The notes beneath the pieces are model-generated. The model was not told where the DNA came from. It made no database searches and saw nothing but the letters and a program-made list of their open reading frames with translations. From NCBI GenBank assembly GCA_016212885.1, contig JACRDO010000168.1:1-64000 (forward strand): 64,000 nt of DNA, given 5' to 3'. This stretch comes from Elusimicrobiota bacterium (GTDB lineage: Bacteria; Elusimicrobiota; Elusimicrobia; UBA1565). Shown one piece after another: positions 8,884-16,668 of the stretch; within the stretch, counting starts at the first letter, position 1; every line of letters starts with the position of its first letter. The position numbers were made by a program, and so were the translations under genes.

Positions 8884-10338
8884 ATGGATCCTAAGAATAT
8901 CGACGAATTGAACCTTCCGCGCATCGAGGGGCAGGTCATGCGCAAAGAAGGCGAGGAGAAGAAAGGCGCAGGCTTCCTATTCGGCGTCCTTTCCAAGCTG
9001 GGCTTGAAAACGGGCCTCGTGGGCGAGGTGGGCGCCCTCGGCGGGCTGATGGCCACGAACGCGGGCATCGTCGGGCTCGTCCTCGTCGGGACCACGATCG
9101 CCGCGGGAACCGGCATGTTCCTGTCTCTTTCCCGTCCGGCCCGGGTTTCGCCCAACGCCAACATGACGGGCATCCTGCCGCAGAGCGATTCCCAGTCGTC
9201 CGCGGCCCTGTCGGCCGGAGTCCAGGCCGGCGCGCCTAAAGACGGGACATCGGCCTCCCTGGATTACGTGGCGCAGGCGAACAGGGATGCTTCCGGAGAC
9301 GGCGCCGGCGCAAAGCCCGGGGAGGGAGCGGCCGCGGATTCGCAAGGCCCGACAGATTCCTCGGTCCAGGACGCGGCCTCGGGCGCAGGGGGTTCGGGCG
9401 GCGCAGGCGCCTCAGGCGGGGGCTCGGCTTCCGTGAGGCCGCCTTCGCCCATGCCTGGGGGCCGGCTGGTCAGGGTTCAGGGCATCGGCGCCGGCGGGGG
9501 CGGAGGGACAGCGGCCTCTGCAAGCGCCGGCAACAGCATTGCGGGAGCCAATAGAGGAGGGGCGCGCAGCCCGGCGGGTTCCGGTTCCGCCTATCCGCGC
9601 TCCAGCGTGAACAGGCCCTTTACAGCGGCCGGCAAGAGGGCCGCCCAGCAGGCGGCGCAGGCCCTCAGGGTGACTCGAGGCAATTTAAAATCCGGCAATG
9701 TGAACAGCCCGGGCGCCGGGCTCACATACGACGGAGGCCGCGGCTCGGTCGGGGTGCCTGGGATCGGCGCAGCGCATCCGGTCGAGGGAGCGGGCTTGAT
9801 CGGCAGCGGGGTATCCAAGGACCCGGGCGTGGCGTCGACCGCCAAGGATATCAAGGATATCTCCAAGGCGCCGAAGATCGACGACGGCAAGAACAAGACG
9901 CCGTACCAGAAGTACATCATCGCGGCGATAGCCGCGCTGGCGATCGGCATGATCTGCCTCCTGCTCGCCGGGCACCTGATGAAGCTGGCGCACGCCGGCA
10001 ACGCGGCGATGCTGCTTCCCGCCCAGATTCTCGCGGGGATCGCGGCCGCAGCCGGCGTCGCGGCCGCGGCCTGCGGAGCCGTCATTTGGACCAAGTACGA
10101 GCAGATGGGCCAAGGCCTGATGTTCGTCATGGCCGGAGGCGTGCTGGCCTTCCAGGCCGCCAAGGTGCTGATGGATTCCTTCGCGGGAGAGCATGCCCAG
10201 AAGCAGATCGATCAGCAGGTCGCCCAGACGGACAAGGTCGTCGCCGACAAATTGAACGTGCCGGAGACCGGGCCCAAGCCGGGCCTGCCGTCGGAGCAGC
10301 TTGAGCCGCTCGCGCCGAAAAACCCGATGGTCGGGTGA
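8884..10338 (+). CDS. Unrecognised Ala/Gly/Ser-rich membrane protein (paralogue A)
   Basis: I do not recognise this family. The 484-residue protein has a charged N-terminus, one membrane segment at about 55-80 and a long low-complexity Ala/Gly/Ser/Pro region (about 85-320). A conserved NKTPYQ motif (about 336-341) leads into three or four hydrophobic helices (about 341-435) and a short charged tail. The following gene has the same layout and the same NKTPYQ and AAAACGA motifs, so they are diverged tandem paralogues. ATG 8884 is chosen because a purine-rich run precedes it; GTG 8875 is possible. The stop overlaps an in-frame GTG of the next ORF. The low-complexity segment between membrane domains suggests an envelope-spanning or surface role. 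Confidence 0.75.
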   Translation: MDPKNIDELNLPRIEGQVMRKEGEEKKGAGFLFGVLSKLGLKTGLVGEVGALGGLMATNAGIVGLVLVGTTIAAGTGMFLSLSRPARVSPNANMTGILPQSDSQSSAALSAGVQAGAPKDGTSASLDYVAQANRDASGDGAGAKPGEGAAADSQGPTDSSVQDAASGAGGSGGAGASGGGSASVRPPSPMPGGRLVRVQGIGAGGGGGTAASASAGNSIAGANRGGARSPAGSGSAYPRSSVNRPFTAAGKRAAQQAAQALRVTRGNLKSGNVNSPGAGLTYDGGRGSVGVPGIGAAHPVEGAGLIGSGVSKDPGVASTAKDIKDISKAPKIDDGKNKTPYQKYIIAAIAALAIGMICLLLAGHLMKLAHAGNAAMLLPAQILAGIAAAAGVAAAACGAVIWTKYEQMGQGLMFVMAGGVLAFQAAKVLMDSFAGEHAQKQIDQQVAQTDKVVADKLNVPETGPKPGLPSEQLEPLAPKNPMVG

Positions 10339-10373
10339 GCATGAAGGATGACTCAGCGTCGGAGGTTGACATT

Positions 10374-11918
10374 ATGAGCAACGAGAAGAAATCTGAAAAG
10401 GAAGAAGAACGCAAAGGCGGAGGGGTCCCATGGATGAGCCAGAGCGCCGCGGTCGGCGCGCGGCTCTTCGGCGGTTCGCAGGCGATGGGCATCCGGGCGG
10501 CGTTCTCCGCCATGATGCAGTCCAAGGCGCTCCTTCTGGCGCTGGCCGCGGGCGCGGCCGGCTACTCGACCTGGGGACTTCTCGATATCCACGGCCGGGG
10601 AGGCTTCGGCGTGACGTCCACCAAGCCCGGAGGCACTTTCTTCAGCCCGCAGATGGGCTCGCAGGCCGGCGGCTTGCCCGGGATGGGCGCAGCGGGCTCG
10701 TCTTTGGATATGGCTCGCGCAGCCAATCAAGGCGCCTGGGGCGGCGAAGCGGCCAAGGCCGAGCCCTCCGCCGCGGGAGACGCCTCCGCTTCGGCCGATG
10801 CGGGCCAGGAAGCCGCGGCGCCCGACGCAGGGGCCATGGCGAACGCCGCGGCTGGGGACCCTGCCGCGGCAGCTGCTGACGCCATGAAAGCCGCCTCCGG
10901 CCCCGGCGCTCTCGCGCGCCTCTCCAGCGGATTGGGCGGCTCAGGCTCGGGAGGAGGGACATCCGCATCCATGGCCGCGGCCCCCGCGGCTGGAAGGGGC
11001 TCCCAGATCGACCAGCTGGCCAGGGGGCGCGTCCCGGTGCAGAGGACGAATACGCGGGGCAGCGTCCCGGCCAACAACCGCGGGGGACGCATCGGCCCGT
11101 CCACCGCCTTGAGGCGGCTGAGCAACATGAACAAGGTCATGAAAGGCGTTGGGGCCACCAACCCGGAGTTCGCGTCCGGAGTGCACACCGGGCAATGGAG
11201 CGGCTCGAACCCCGGCGGGGCGGGAGTGGCGGGGCCCTCCCAGTCCGGGGCCGGCACCGGGACAGGCCCCAGCTCCAACGAGGGCGTGGGCCATGGTTCG
11301 GCGATCACGGATACCAAGGGGTACAGCTACGACGACAAAGAGATTAAGCCTCCGGATATCACGGAGTCCGGGAACAAGACGCCCTACCAGTTCCTGGTGG
11401 ACACCGCCACGGTCCTCCTGAATACGGCTGCGGCCCTGACCATGCTGGCGTTCCTGCTGTGGCTTGGGGCGAAGTTCGGCATCCCGCACCTGGCGGCCGC
11501 GGCGGCCGTGGTGTCCAAGCTGGCAGCGGCGCTCGCGTTCGCGGCGGCCGCCTGCGGCGCGGCCATCATCGCGACATCCGGGCAATGGCTGCAGGGACTT
11601 ATCTTCGTCGGAGTCGGCGGGCTCATGGGCCTGCTGGCCTTGAAGTCCGCAGTCGATCCGAAGGCCGCTATCGCCAAGCAGGTTGCCAGGCAGGCGGCGA
11701 TGAAACTTAGCGCGTACGCGCTCGGGCGTCTGGGCCCGGGCGCTGGGAAGTGGGCCGGGAGGCCGGGAGGCCTGGAGTTCGCGAAAAACCTCGGTCGTTC
11801 GATCACCGATGGAATCAAGGACTACATAGACAGGGCCAATAAGGACGCCGACAGGATCGCGGACCGTATGGAAAACGCGCGGGAGGCCATCGAAAAGGCG
11901 AAGAAGGAGTTGAAGTAG
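10374..11918 (+). CDS. Unrecognised Ala/Gly/Ser-rich membrane protein (paralogue B)
   Basis: Tandem paralogue of the preceding gene, family unknown. The order is a lysine/glutamate-rich cytoplasmic start, a hydrophobic segment at about 42-68, a long Ala/Gly/Ser region, the NKTPYQ motif near 335, three or four hydrophobic helices to about 435 and a long charged amphipathic C-terminal helix that is absent from paralogue A. ATG 10374 is preferred because GGAGG (10361-10365) lies 8 nt upstream. The frame is open back to GTG 10335, which overlaps the previous stop. A strong hairpin terminator follows at 11938. Both proteins are probably made together from the promoter at 8733. Confidence 0.75.
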   Translation: MSNEKKSEKEEERKGGGVPWMSQSAAVGARLFGGSQAMGIRAAFSAMMQSKALLLALAAGAAGYSTWGLLDIHGRGGFGVTSTKPGGTFFSPQMGSQAGGLPGMGAAGSSLDMARAANQGAWGGEAAKAEPSAAGDASASADAGQEAAAPDAGAMANAAAGDPAAAAADAMKAASGPGALARLSSGLGGSGSGGGTSASMAAAPAAGRGSQIDQLARGRVPVQRTNTRGSVPANNRGGRIGPSTALRRLSNMNKVMKGVGATNPEFASGVHTGQWSGSNPGGAGVAGPSQSGAGTGTGPSSNEGVGHGSAITDTKGYSYDDKEIKPPDITESGNKTPYQFLVDTATVLLNTAAALTMLAFLLWLGAKFGIPHLAAAAAVVSKLAAALAFAAAACGAAIIATSGQWLQGLIFVGVGGLMGLLALKSAVDPKAAIAKQVARQAAMKLSAYALGRLGPGAGKWAGRPGGLEFAKNLGRSITDGIKDYIDRANKDADRIADRMENAREAIEKAKKELK

Positions 11919-11937
11919 CGATCACGGCCGCGCGCTG

Positions 11938-11982
11938 GAAGCCTCGGGCTCCGGACGCATGGAGCCCGAGGCTTCGCGTTTT
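11938..11982 (+). terminator. Strong intrinsic terminator after paralogue B
   Basis: A 15-bp inverted repeat (11938-11952 with 11961-11975, arms GAAGCCTCGGGCTCC) with an 8-nt loop is followed by GCG and a T-tract. It closes the two-gene operon and lies just before an independent promoter-like element. Confidence 0.85.
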
Positions 11983-11990
11983 GGTAGTAT
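11982..11990 (+). promoter_or_regulatory. Extended -10 element of the membrane acyltransferase gene
   Basis: TGG-TAGTAT (11982-11990) resembles an extended -10. The ATG at 11998 is only 7 nt further on, so the transcript would be leaderless. The element sits in the T-tract of the preceding terminator. Confidence 0.4.
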
Positions 11991-11997
11991 TCCCGCA

Positions 11998-13047
11998 ATG
12001 GCGACAAGAGCTGAAAAAACAAAAATGAGCCTGGGGAAAGATAGCTCCGAGCGCTGGGCCGCCCTTGACGCGGTGAAGACCGCCGCCGTACTGGTGACCC
12101 TGCTCAGCCATATCGTGATTTGGTGGTACGGGGAGAACCAGGGCTCCGGCAACTCCCGATATCGCCTCGATATCCCTCAATCCGTCGCGATCTCCCTCCT
12201 GTCTTTTGTGATAGTCCTGATCACGGCATCCGGAGCCATCTTCTATTTCCATCTCAAGAGATTGACGAGTTTTCCGGCGCTCGCCGGGCGCGCGGCGGTT
12301 TTTCTCGCCGTAGGCTTCTTCCTGGGGCTCAACCTCAAGCCGTTCGGAATCCTTTGGAATATTTTCGGGTTTTACGCCGTATCTATTGTTCTGATGGCTT
12401 TGATGAAGAAGTACGGCGGCGCAACAGCGATGATTGCAGGCACGGCGTCTTGCTTTCTTTTGACGCCGGTCCTGCGCCATCTTCTCGGGGAGTCCGCGGA
12501 TCACAGCTATCTGGCGGCCGTTCTCGTCGGGGACCCGGAAGGGCGCCTCAGCTACTTCCCCGTTTTCCCCTGGTTTTCGGTTCTGGGAGCGGGATTCTTG
12601 ACCGGCGATCTCTATGAAAGATCGAAGGGCGCCGGCAAGGAGAAGGCTTTCCGCCGCGCGGCTCTTGCCGTCGGCTCGCTCATCCTGATTGGGCTCCTTC
12701 CGTTCCTGCCGCCGCTCGATCTGTCCAATGCTTTTGGAACGACCTCTCGGATTTCGATTTTATATCCGTTATGCTTTGGAGGCGCATTCCTCATCGCGAT
12801 CGCCTTATTCGATGGATTATTGCGGAACGCGACGCTGTCGGCCTATCATCCGATCAACGCGATCGGCAGGCATTTGCTCGCCGTCTACTTGACGACGCTC
12901 CTCACGATGCTCGCGGCCACGAGCGCTCTGAAGAGCGCCGGCGCGTTCCTGACGCTCAACGCCTTGACCCTGGCCGTCGCCTATGCAACAGGCTGCCTGC
13001 TGGAGCGCTGGAGGCTCCGGCGCGCGCGCGGACTCAGTGCTGTTTGA
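11998..13047 (+). CDS. Multipass membrane acyltransferase-like protein (DUF1624/HGSNAT type)
   Basis: Integral membrane protein of 349 residues with about ten hydrophobic helices. The N-terminal block RWAALDAVKTAAVL and the FPVFPWFSVLGAGF motif resemble the YeiB/HGSNAT (DUF1624) and acyltransferase-3 superfamily, whose members move acyl groups onto sugars across the membrane. The ORF is open from 11959, but that ATG lies inside the terminator stem. ATG 11998 or 12025 are the realistic starts, neither with a Shine-Dalgarno. The gene lies between the two unknown paralogue pairs and overlaps the end of the convergent TPR gene by 14 bp. The specific substrate is unknown. Confidence 0.65.
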   Translation: MATRAEKTKMSLGKDSSERWAALDAVKTAAVLVTLLSHIVIWWYGENQGSGNSRYRLDIPQSVAISLLSFVIVLITASGAIFYFHLKRLTSFPALAGRAAVFLAVGFFLGLNLKPFGILWNIFGFYAVSIVLMALMKKYGGATAMIAGTASCFLLTPVLRHLLGESADHSYLAAVLVGDPEGRLSYFPVFPWFSVLGAGFLTGDLYERSKGAGKEKAFRRAALAVGSLILIGLLPFLPPLDLSNAFGTTSRISILYPLCFGGAFLIAIALFDGLLRNATLSAYHPINAIGRHLLAVYLTTLLTMLAATSALKSAGAFLTLNALTLAVAYATGCLLERWRLRRARGLSAV

Positions 13048-14770
13048 AGGCGGCCAAGAACTCCTGGAAGTTCTTCACCGAGCCCTTCTTCCTGCCCTCG
13101 CGGTAAAAATAGGCCAAGGCGCCCGCGGTGGCCGCTGAGAGGAGCAGAAGGCCCAAGCCCAGGTACACCGGCCACATGGGGCCGCCGGGCCGCTGCGCCG
13201 GCCTGCCTCGGTGCAGGAAGAACGGCGAATAATCGGCGTTTGGATCGTAGATCTGCTGCCCACGCATGCCTCTCTGGTAGAAGGGGAGGAAGCGCGAGTC
13301 CAGGGCCGCGGCCCGCTTGATGTCGTCCATCTTGCCCTTGTCGTCGCCGAGCTTCTCCCTGAGGAACGCGCGGATGGCGTAGGCGAAGGCGTTCTTGGGG
13401 TCGAGCCTAAGGGCCCGCGTGGCGCTGTCCAGCGCTTCCTTCAGCTTGCCCTGCTTCATCTGGGCCCAGGCCAGGTTGACCCACGCTTCCGGATTCTCCG
13501 GATCGAGCGCGATCGAGGCCAGGGCGTCCTTCTCGGCCGCGGCGTAGTTCCCGCTGAGGTTGTAGGCCACGGCCCGGGTCACGTAGAGCAGGGGATTCTT
13601 CGGGGCGAGCTTGATCGCCTCGGTCAGGTCCTCTATGGCGCCTTGGTAGTCCCTTGCGCTGATCTTGGCTTTGGCCTTGTCGAGGAGTTCGGCCGCCTTG
13701 CGCTGTTCCTCGTCGCCCGGCGCGGCCGTCTCCCCCATCACGGGGACCTTCTTGTCCAGGTTCATCCCGTCATTCGGCAGGGAAGTCTCCGGAGGGGGCT
13801 CCTCGCCCGGGGAAGGGGCGCCCTCAGGGCCAAGGGCCTGGGCGTTGACGTCCGCTGCGGCGCGCTTTTCGAATTCTTGAAATCCCGCGGGCTTGTCGGC
13901 GCCGGTCAGCATGGAGCCCAGGCTCGGCGAGCCGCCTCCGCTTCCTCTGCTGCCGACTCCCCCCATGGTCTCCAGCATGCCTGAGGGGGACTTGGCCGCG
14001 TAGTCGCCCTTCGCGGCCAGGGGGTTGGAGCCCCCCATGCATTTGCCGGTGCGGGGGTCGGTGACGCAGCCGGCTTTGACGTTGGACGCGTCGGGAAGTT
14101 TGCTCCCTCCCTTGAAGCCATCTCCGGGGTTGAAAGTGCCTTGGTCCTTGCCAACCGGGGACCCGCTGAAGAACGGAGTGTTCGGCCCCCGCAGGCCCCA
14201 TCGGGATTTGGAATCATCGTTCTGGAAATTCGGATCGCCTCCTCCTCCTTTGCCGTCCTTGTCGCCCGGCCCCCCGCTCTTGTTGGGGCCGCCGCCTTGG
14301 GTGGTATTGAGGAGGGCGAGGGTGTTGGGGCCGCTGCCGGGCGCTGTGCCGGGCACTGTCCCGGGCGCTGTCCCAGGGACTGTCCCAACCGGGGTCCCGG
14401 TCTCGGGAATCTCTGCAATGGTGACTCCGACCCCGGACCCGGGAGGCGTTCCAACCGCTGCCCCGGGCGGCGTTCCGGCCCCCGGTGGCTGGTTAAGCAC
14501 GTGGTCCACCCACACTCCGGCGGCCAGTCCTGTGACAGCACCGACAGCGAGAGGAACGACCAGGGGCGCCGCAAGCCCCGCTGTAGCGATGACAGCGGCT
14601 GTCGCCACGGCGACGACCGCAGCGACGGCTACAGCGGTGACTATGGCGACCGCGTGATCGGAAATCCATCCCCAGGGGTCCCAAGCCTGCGCGTACGCCG
14701 GAAGAGCGATTTGGACCGCGATAATCAACAGAGTCAAAAAGCAGAAGCGGCGGATCGCTGAAGTAGGCAT
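13034..14770 (-). CDS. Secreted, C-terminally anchored TPR protein (paralogue 2)
   Basis: No named family beyond TPR. The 578 residues run as follows: signal peptide (about 1-28, ending AYAQA), two Ala/Val-rich hydrophobic stretches (about 36-90), Gly/Pro/Thr-rich GTVPGTAPG repeats, and a Gly-rich linker with a possible disulfide pair (GCVTDPRTGKC). Three TPR units follow at about 360-480 (motifs such as DYQGAIEDLTEAIKLAPKNP), then a conserved QxIYDP motif and a single membrane helix near 533-555 with a basic tail. It lies 10 bp downstream of its paralogue and shares the MPTS N-terminus, TPR block and tail order. An envelope protein-protein scaffold is the likely role. Confidence 0.8.
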   Translation of the reverse strand: MPTSAIRRFCFLTLLIIAVQIALPAYAQAWDPWGWISDHAVAIVTAVAVAAVVAVATAAVIATAGLAAPLVVPLAVGAVTGLAAGVWVDHVLNQPPGAGTPPGAAVGTPPGSGVGVTIAEIPETGTPVGTVPGTAPGTVPGTAPGSGPNTLALLNTTQGGGPNKSGGPGDKDGKGGGGDPNFQNDDSKSRWGLRGPNTPFFSGSPVGKDQGTFNPGDGFKGGSKLPDASNVKAGCVTDPRTGKCMGGSNPLAAKGDYAAKSPSGMLETMGGVGSRGSGGGSPSLGSMLTGADKPAGFQEFEKRAAADVNAQALGPEGAPSPGEEPPPETSLPNDGMNLDKKVPVMGETAAPGDEEQRKAAELLDKAKAKISARDYQGAIEDLTEAIKLAPKNPLLYVTRAVAYNLSGNYAAAEKDALASIALDPENPEAWVNLAWAQMKQGKLKEALDSATRALRLDPKNAFAYAIRAFLREKLGDDKGKMDDIKRAAALDSRFLPFYQRGMRGQQIYDPNADYSPFFLHRGRPAQRPGGPMWPVYLGLGLLLLSAATAGALAYFYREGRKKGSVKNFQEFLAAFKQH

Positions 14771-14780
14771 TTGAATGACC

Positions 14781-16553
14781 CTATCCGAGCCCCAGGCGCT
14801 TGCCGATGCGCTGGGAGAGGAATACCCGGTATTCCTTGAGATCGCGGACTCGCCCCTTCTTCTTCAAAGAGCGATAGTGAACGGTGCCGCCTATGACGAG
14901 CACGAAGAGGAGCATGTCCACCAGGATCAGGATGAGCCGCACGGGAAGAGGAGGCCGCTGCGGCGCGTGTCCCCTGTAGAGCAGCAGGTTCGAATGGTCC
15001 TCTTTGGGGTCGTAGATGGGCTGGCCATTCTGCCCCCGCTTGAGCAGCGATGCGTAGCGCGCATCGAGCGAGGCCGCGGCCTTGATGTCCTCCATCTTGC
15101 CTTTGTTGTCTCCGAGCTTCTCCCGGGCGAAGGCGCGGATCGCGTAGGCCAGCGCGTTCTGCGCATTGAGCTTGAGGACCCGCGATGCGCTCTCAGCGGC
15201 CTCCTTGTACTTGCCCTGCTTGAGCTGGGCCCAGGCCAGGCTCTCCCAGGCTTTTTCGTTTTCGCCATTGAGCTCGATCGCCTTCAGCGCGTCCTTCTCA
15301 GCCGCCTCGAAGTTGCCGATGAGGTTGTAGCCCATCGCCCGGTACGCGTAGAGTTTGTCGTTCTTGGGGTCGAGCTTGATGGCCCCGGTCAGATCATCGA
15401 TCGCGCCCTCGAAATCCCGCTCGTTGAGCTTCTGCATGGCCAGATCGAAGAGCTCAGCTGCCCGCTGCTTCTTCTCGCCGGCATCCATGCCCTGGCGGGG
15501 CATCAGGGGCACGACGTGGGAATCCATGTCGTCGGGGGGAGGCATGATGGTCAGGGTCCGCGGCGAGGTGCCGTCGGGCAGAACGGTGGGAGAATACTCT
15601 CCGGGGCCCCTCGGCCTCGCCGCGGCCTCCGCGCCGTAGCTCGCCGAGCCGCCCCCGCTCGGGGAGCCGTGCGAATCGAAAGCCATGTCGTCCATTCCGG
15701 CGCGCGCCGTGTTGTAGCTCCGTTCGTTCTTCCAGCTCTGGCAGACGCCCTCGCTGGAGCCGTCGCAGGCTGTTCCGGCATAGAAGCCGGGGACCTCCAG
15801 CCCCTTGACCCCGGGGCCGGAGACGGATACCCAGGATTGCTGCTTGCCGAACGGGGTGTTGTTCTTCGTCTGTTGCGTTCCCCAGCGCTCGCCGGTGGAC
15901 TTGTTCTGCTCATTCTTAGTGTCCACTCCGCCCGCGTCCGCGTCCCTGGACCACGGATTGAGGATGCTTCCAGACGGCAGAGATCCTCCTCCGCTCGACG
16001 TCCCGGACGTGGTCCCGCCGGGCGGCGTTCCAGGGACGGTTCCGCCCGTGACGGTCCCGCCCGTGACGGTTCCGCCAGTGACGGTTCCGCCCGTGACGGT
16101 TCCGCCAGTGACGGTCCCGCCCGTGACGGTTCCGCCCGTGACGGTTCCGCCAGTGACGGTCCCGCCAGTGACGGTCCCGCCCGTGACGGTCCCGCCCGTG
16201 CCCGTCCCGCTCGGCGCCGCTGAACCTGAAAAAAGAGCGTCGACCCCCACCCCGACGCCCACGGCCGCTACGCCGCCGTATATCAGGGCGGCCCCCAGAG
16301 GAGCGCCGAGCCCCGTCGCGCAGAGCGCGACGCCTGCGCCGACCAGCAGGCCTGCGGTTATGGCGGCCGCATGGTCCGCGACGAATTGCCCGACCGCGTT
16401 GGCCGCCTGCCCTACGGCATTCCCGACCGCATTGGCCGCCTGCCCGACGGCGTCGGCCACCGGCCCGGCATGGGTGCGGGACGGAATGGAGACTTGGACG
16501 GCGAAAATCAGAGCGACAAGCAGACAGACGCGGCGGAGCGTTGAAGTAGGCAT
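14781..16553 (-). CDS. Secreted, C-terminally anchored TPR protein with TGGTV tandem repeat (paralogue 1)
   Basis: The 590 residues run as follows: MPTS start and signal peptide ending near RTHAG, an amphipathic repeat (GQAANAVG), a hydrophobic hairpin, then eleven TGGTV pentapeptides (about residues 118-172) and a Gly/Ser-rich linker with CDGSSEGVC. Three TPR units follow at about 361-475, then QPIYDP and a membrane helix at about 536-558. ATG 16553 is chosen over the longer ORF (to 16598) because AGAGGTG lies 6 nt upstream and the paralogue begins at the same MPTS. It is first gene of the two-gene operon driven by the promoter at 16586-16614. Function unknown. The layout suggests a periplasmic or surface scaffold. 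Confidence 0.8.
   Translation of the reverse strand: MPTSTLRRVCLLVALIFAVQVSIPSRTHAGPVADAVGQAANAVGNAVGQAANAVGQFVADHAAAITAGLLVGAGVALCATGLGAPLGAALIYGGVAAVGVGVGVDALFSGSAAPSGTGTGGTVTGGTVTGGTVTGGTVTGGTVTGGTVTGGTVTGGTVTGGTVTGGTVTGGTVPGTPPGGTTSGTSSGGGSLPSGSILNPWSRDADAGGVDTKNEQNKSTGERWGTQQTKNNTPFGKQQSWVSVSGPGVKGLEVPGFYAGTACDGSSEGVCQSWKNERSYNTARAGMDDMAFDSHGSPSGGGSASYGAEAAARPRGPGEYSPTVLPDGTSPRTLTIMPPPDDMDSHVVPLMPRQGMDAGEKKQRAAELFDLAMQKLNERDFEGAIDDLTGAIKLDPKNDKLYAYRAMGYNLIGNFEAAEKDALKAIELNGENEKAWESLAWAQLKQGKYKEAAESASRVLKLNAQNALAYAIRAFAREKLGDNKGKMEDIKAAASLDARYASLLKRGQNGQPIYDPKEDHSNLLLYRGHAPQRPPLPVRLILILVDMLLFVLVIGGTVHYRSLKKKGRVRDLKEYRVFLSQRIGKRLGLG
16036..16200 (-). repeat. Eleven 15-bp tandem repeats encoding TGGTV
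   Basis: Eleven contiguous, near-identical 15-bp units on + (ACGGTYCCGCCMGTG) keep the reading frame of the TPR gene and encode TGGTV. Variation is almost entirely at synonymous positions. In-frame copy-number change by slippage is likely. Confidence 0.95.
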
Positions 16554-16585
16554 ACGAGTCACCTCTGCTTTTTGAGAGCACCCAT

Positions 16586-16614
16586 AGTATAGTTCCATTA
16601 TCCTATTTAGTCAA
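16586..16614 (-). promoter_or_regulatory. Sigma-70-type promoter of the TPR operon
   Basis: On the minus strand, TTGACT (16609-16614), a 17-bp spacer and TATACT (16586-16591). A leader of about 25 nt with an AGAGGTG ribosome-binding site precedes ATG 16553. It is back to back with the promoter of the kinase gene. Confidence 0.8.
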
Positions 16615-16625
16615 TGTCGCGAAGG

Positions 16626-16654
16626 TTAGCGTTTGGTAAATGGTTTGGTATGAT
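16626..16654 (+). promoter_or_regulatory. Extended -10 promoter of the kinase-RapZ fusion gene
   Basis: TGG-TATGAT (16646-16654) with a weak -35 TTAGCG (16626-16631) at 17-bp spacing. The ATG at 16669 is 14 nt beyond the -10. Confidence 0.5.
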
Positions 16655-16668
16655 ATCGGGGGGGCGCC

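Noticed and set aside
11959..11997. Upstream ATG of the acyltransferase ORF
   Set aside because: It lies inside the terminator stem of the previous operon, ahead of the predicted transcript start.
16036..16200. Possible CRISPR-like array
   Set aside because: The 15-bp units are contiguous, without spacers, and stay in frame inside a gene.
14775..16223. A 482-codon plus-strand frame opposite the repeat-rich TPR gene
   Set aside because: It mirrors the repeat and TPR coding on the other strand; the minus-strand frame has signal peptide, TPRs, membrane anchor and a good promoter.
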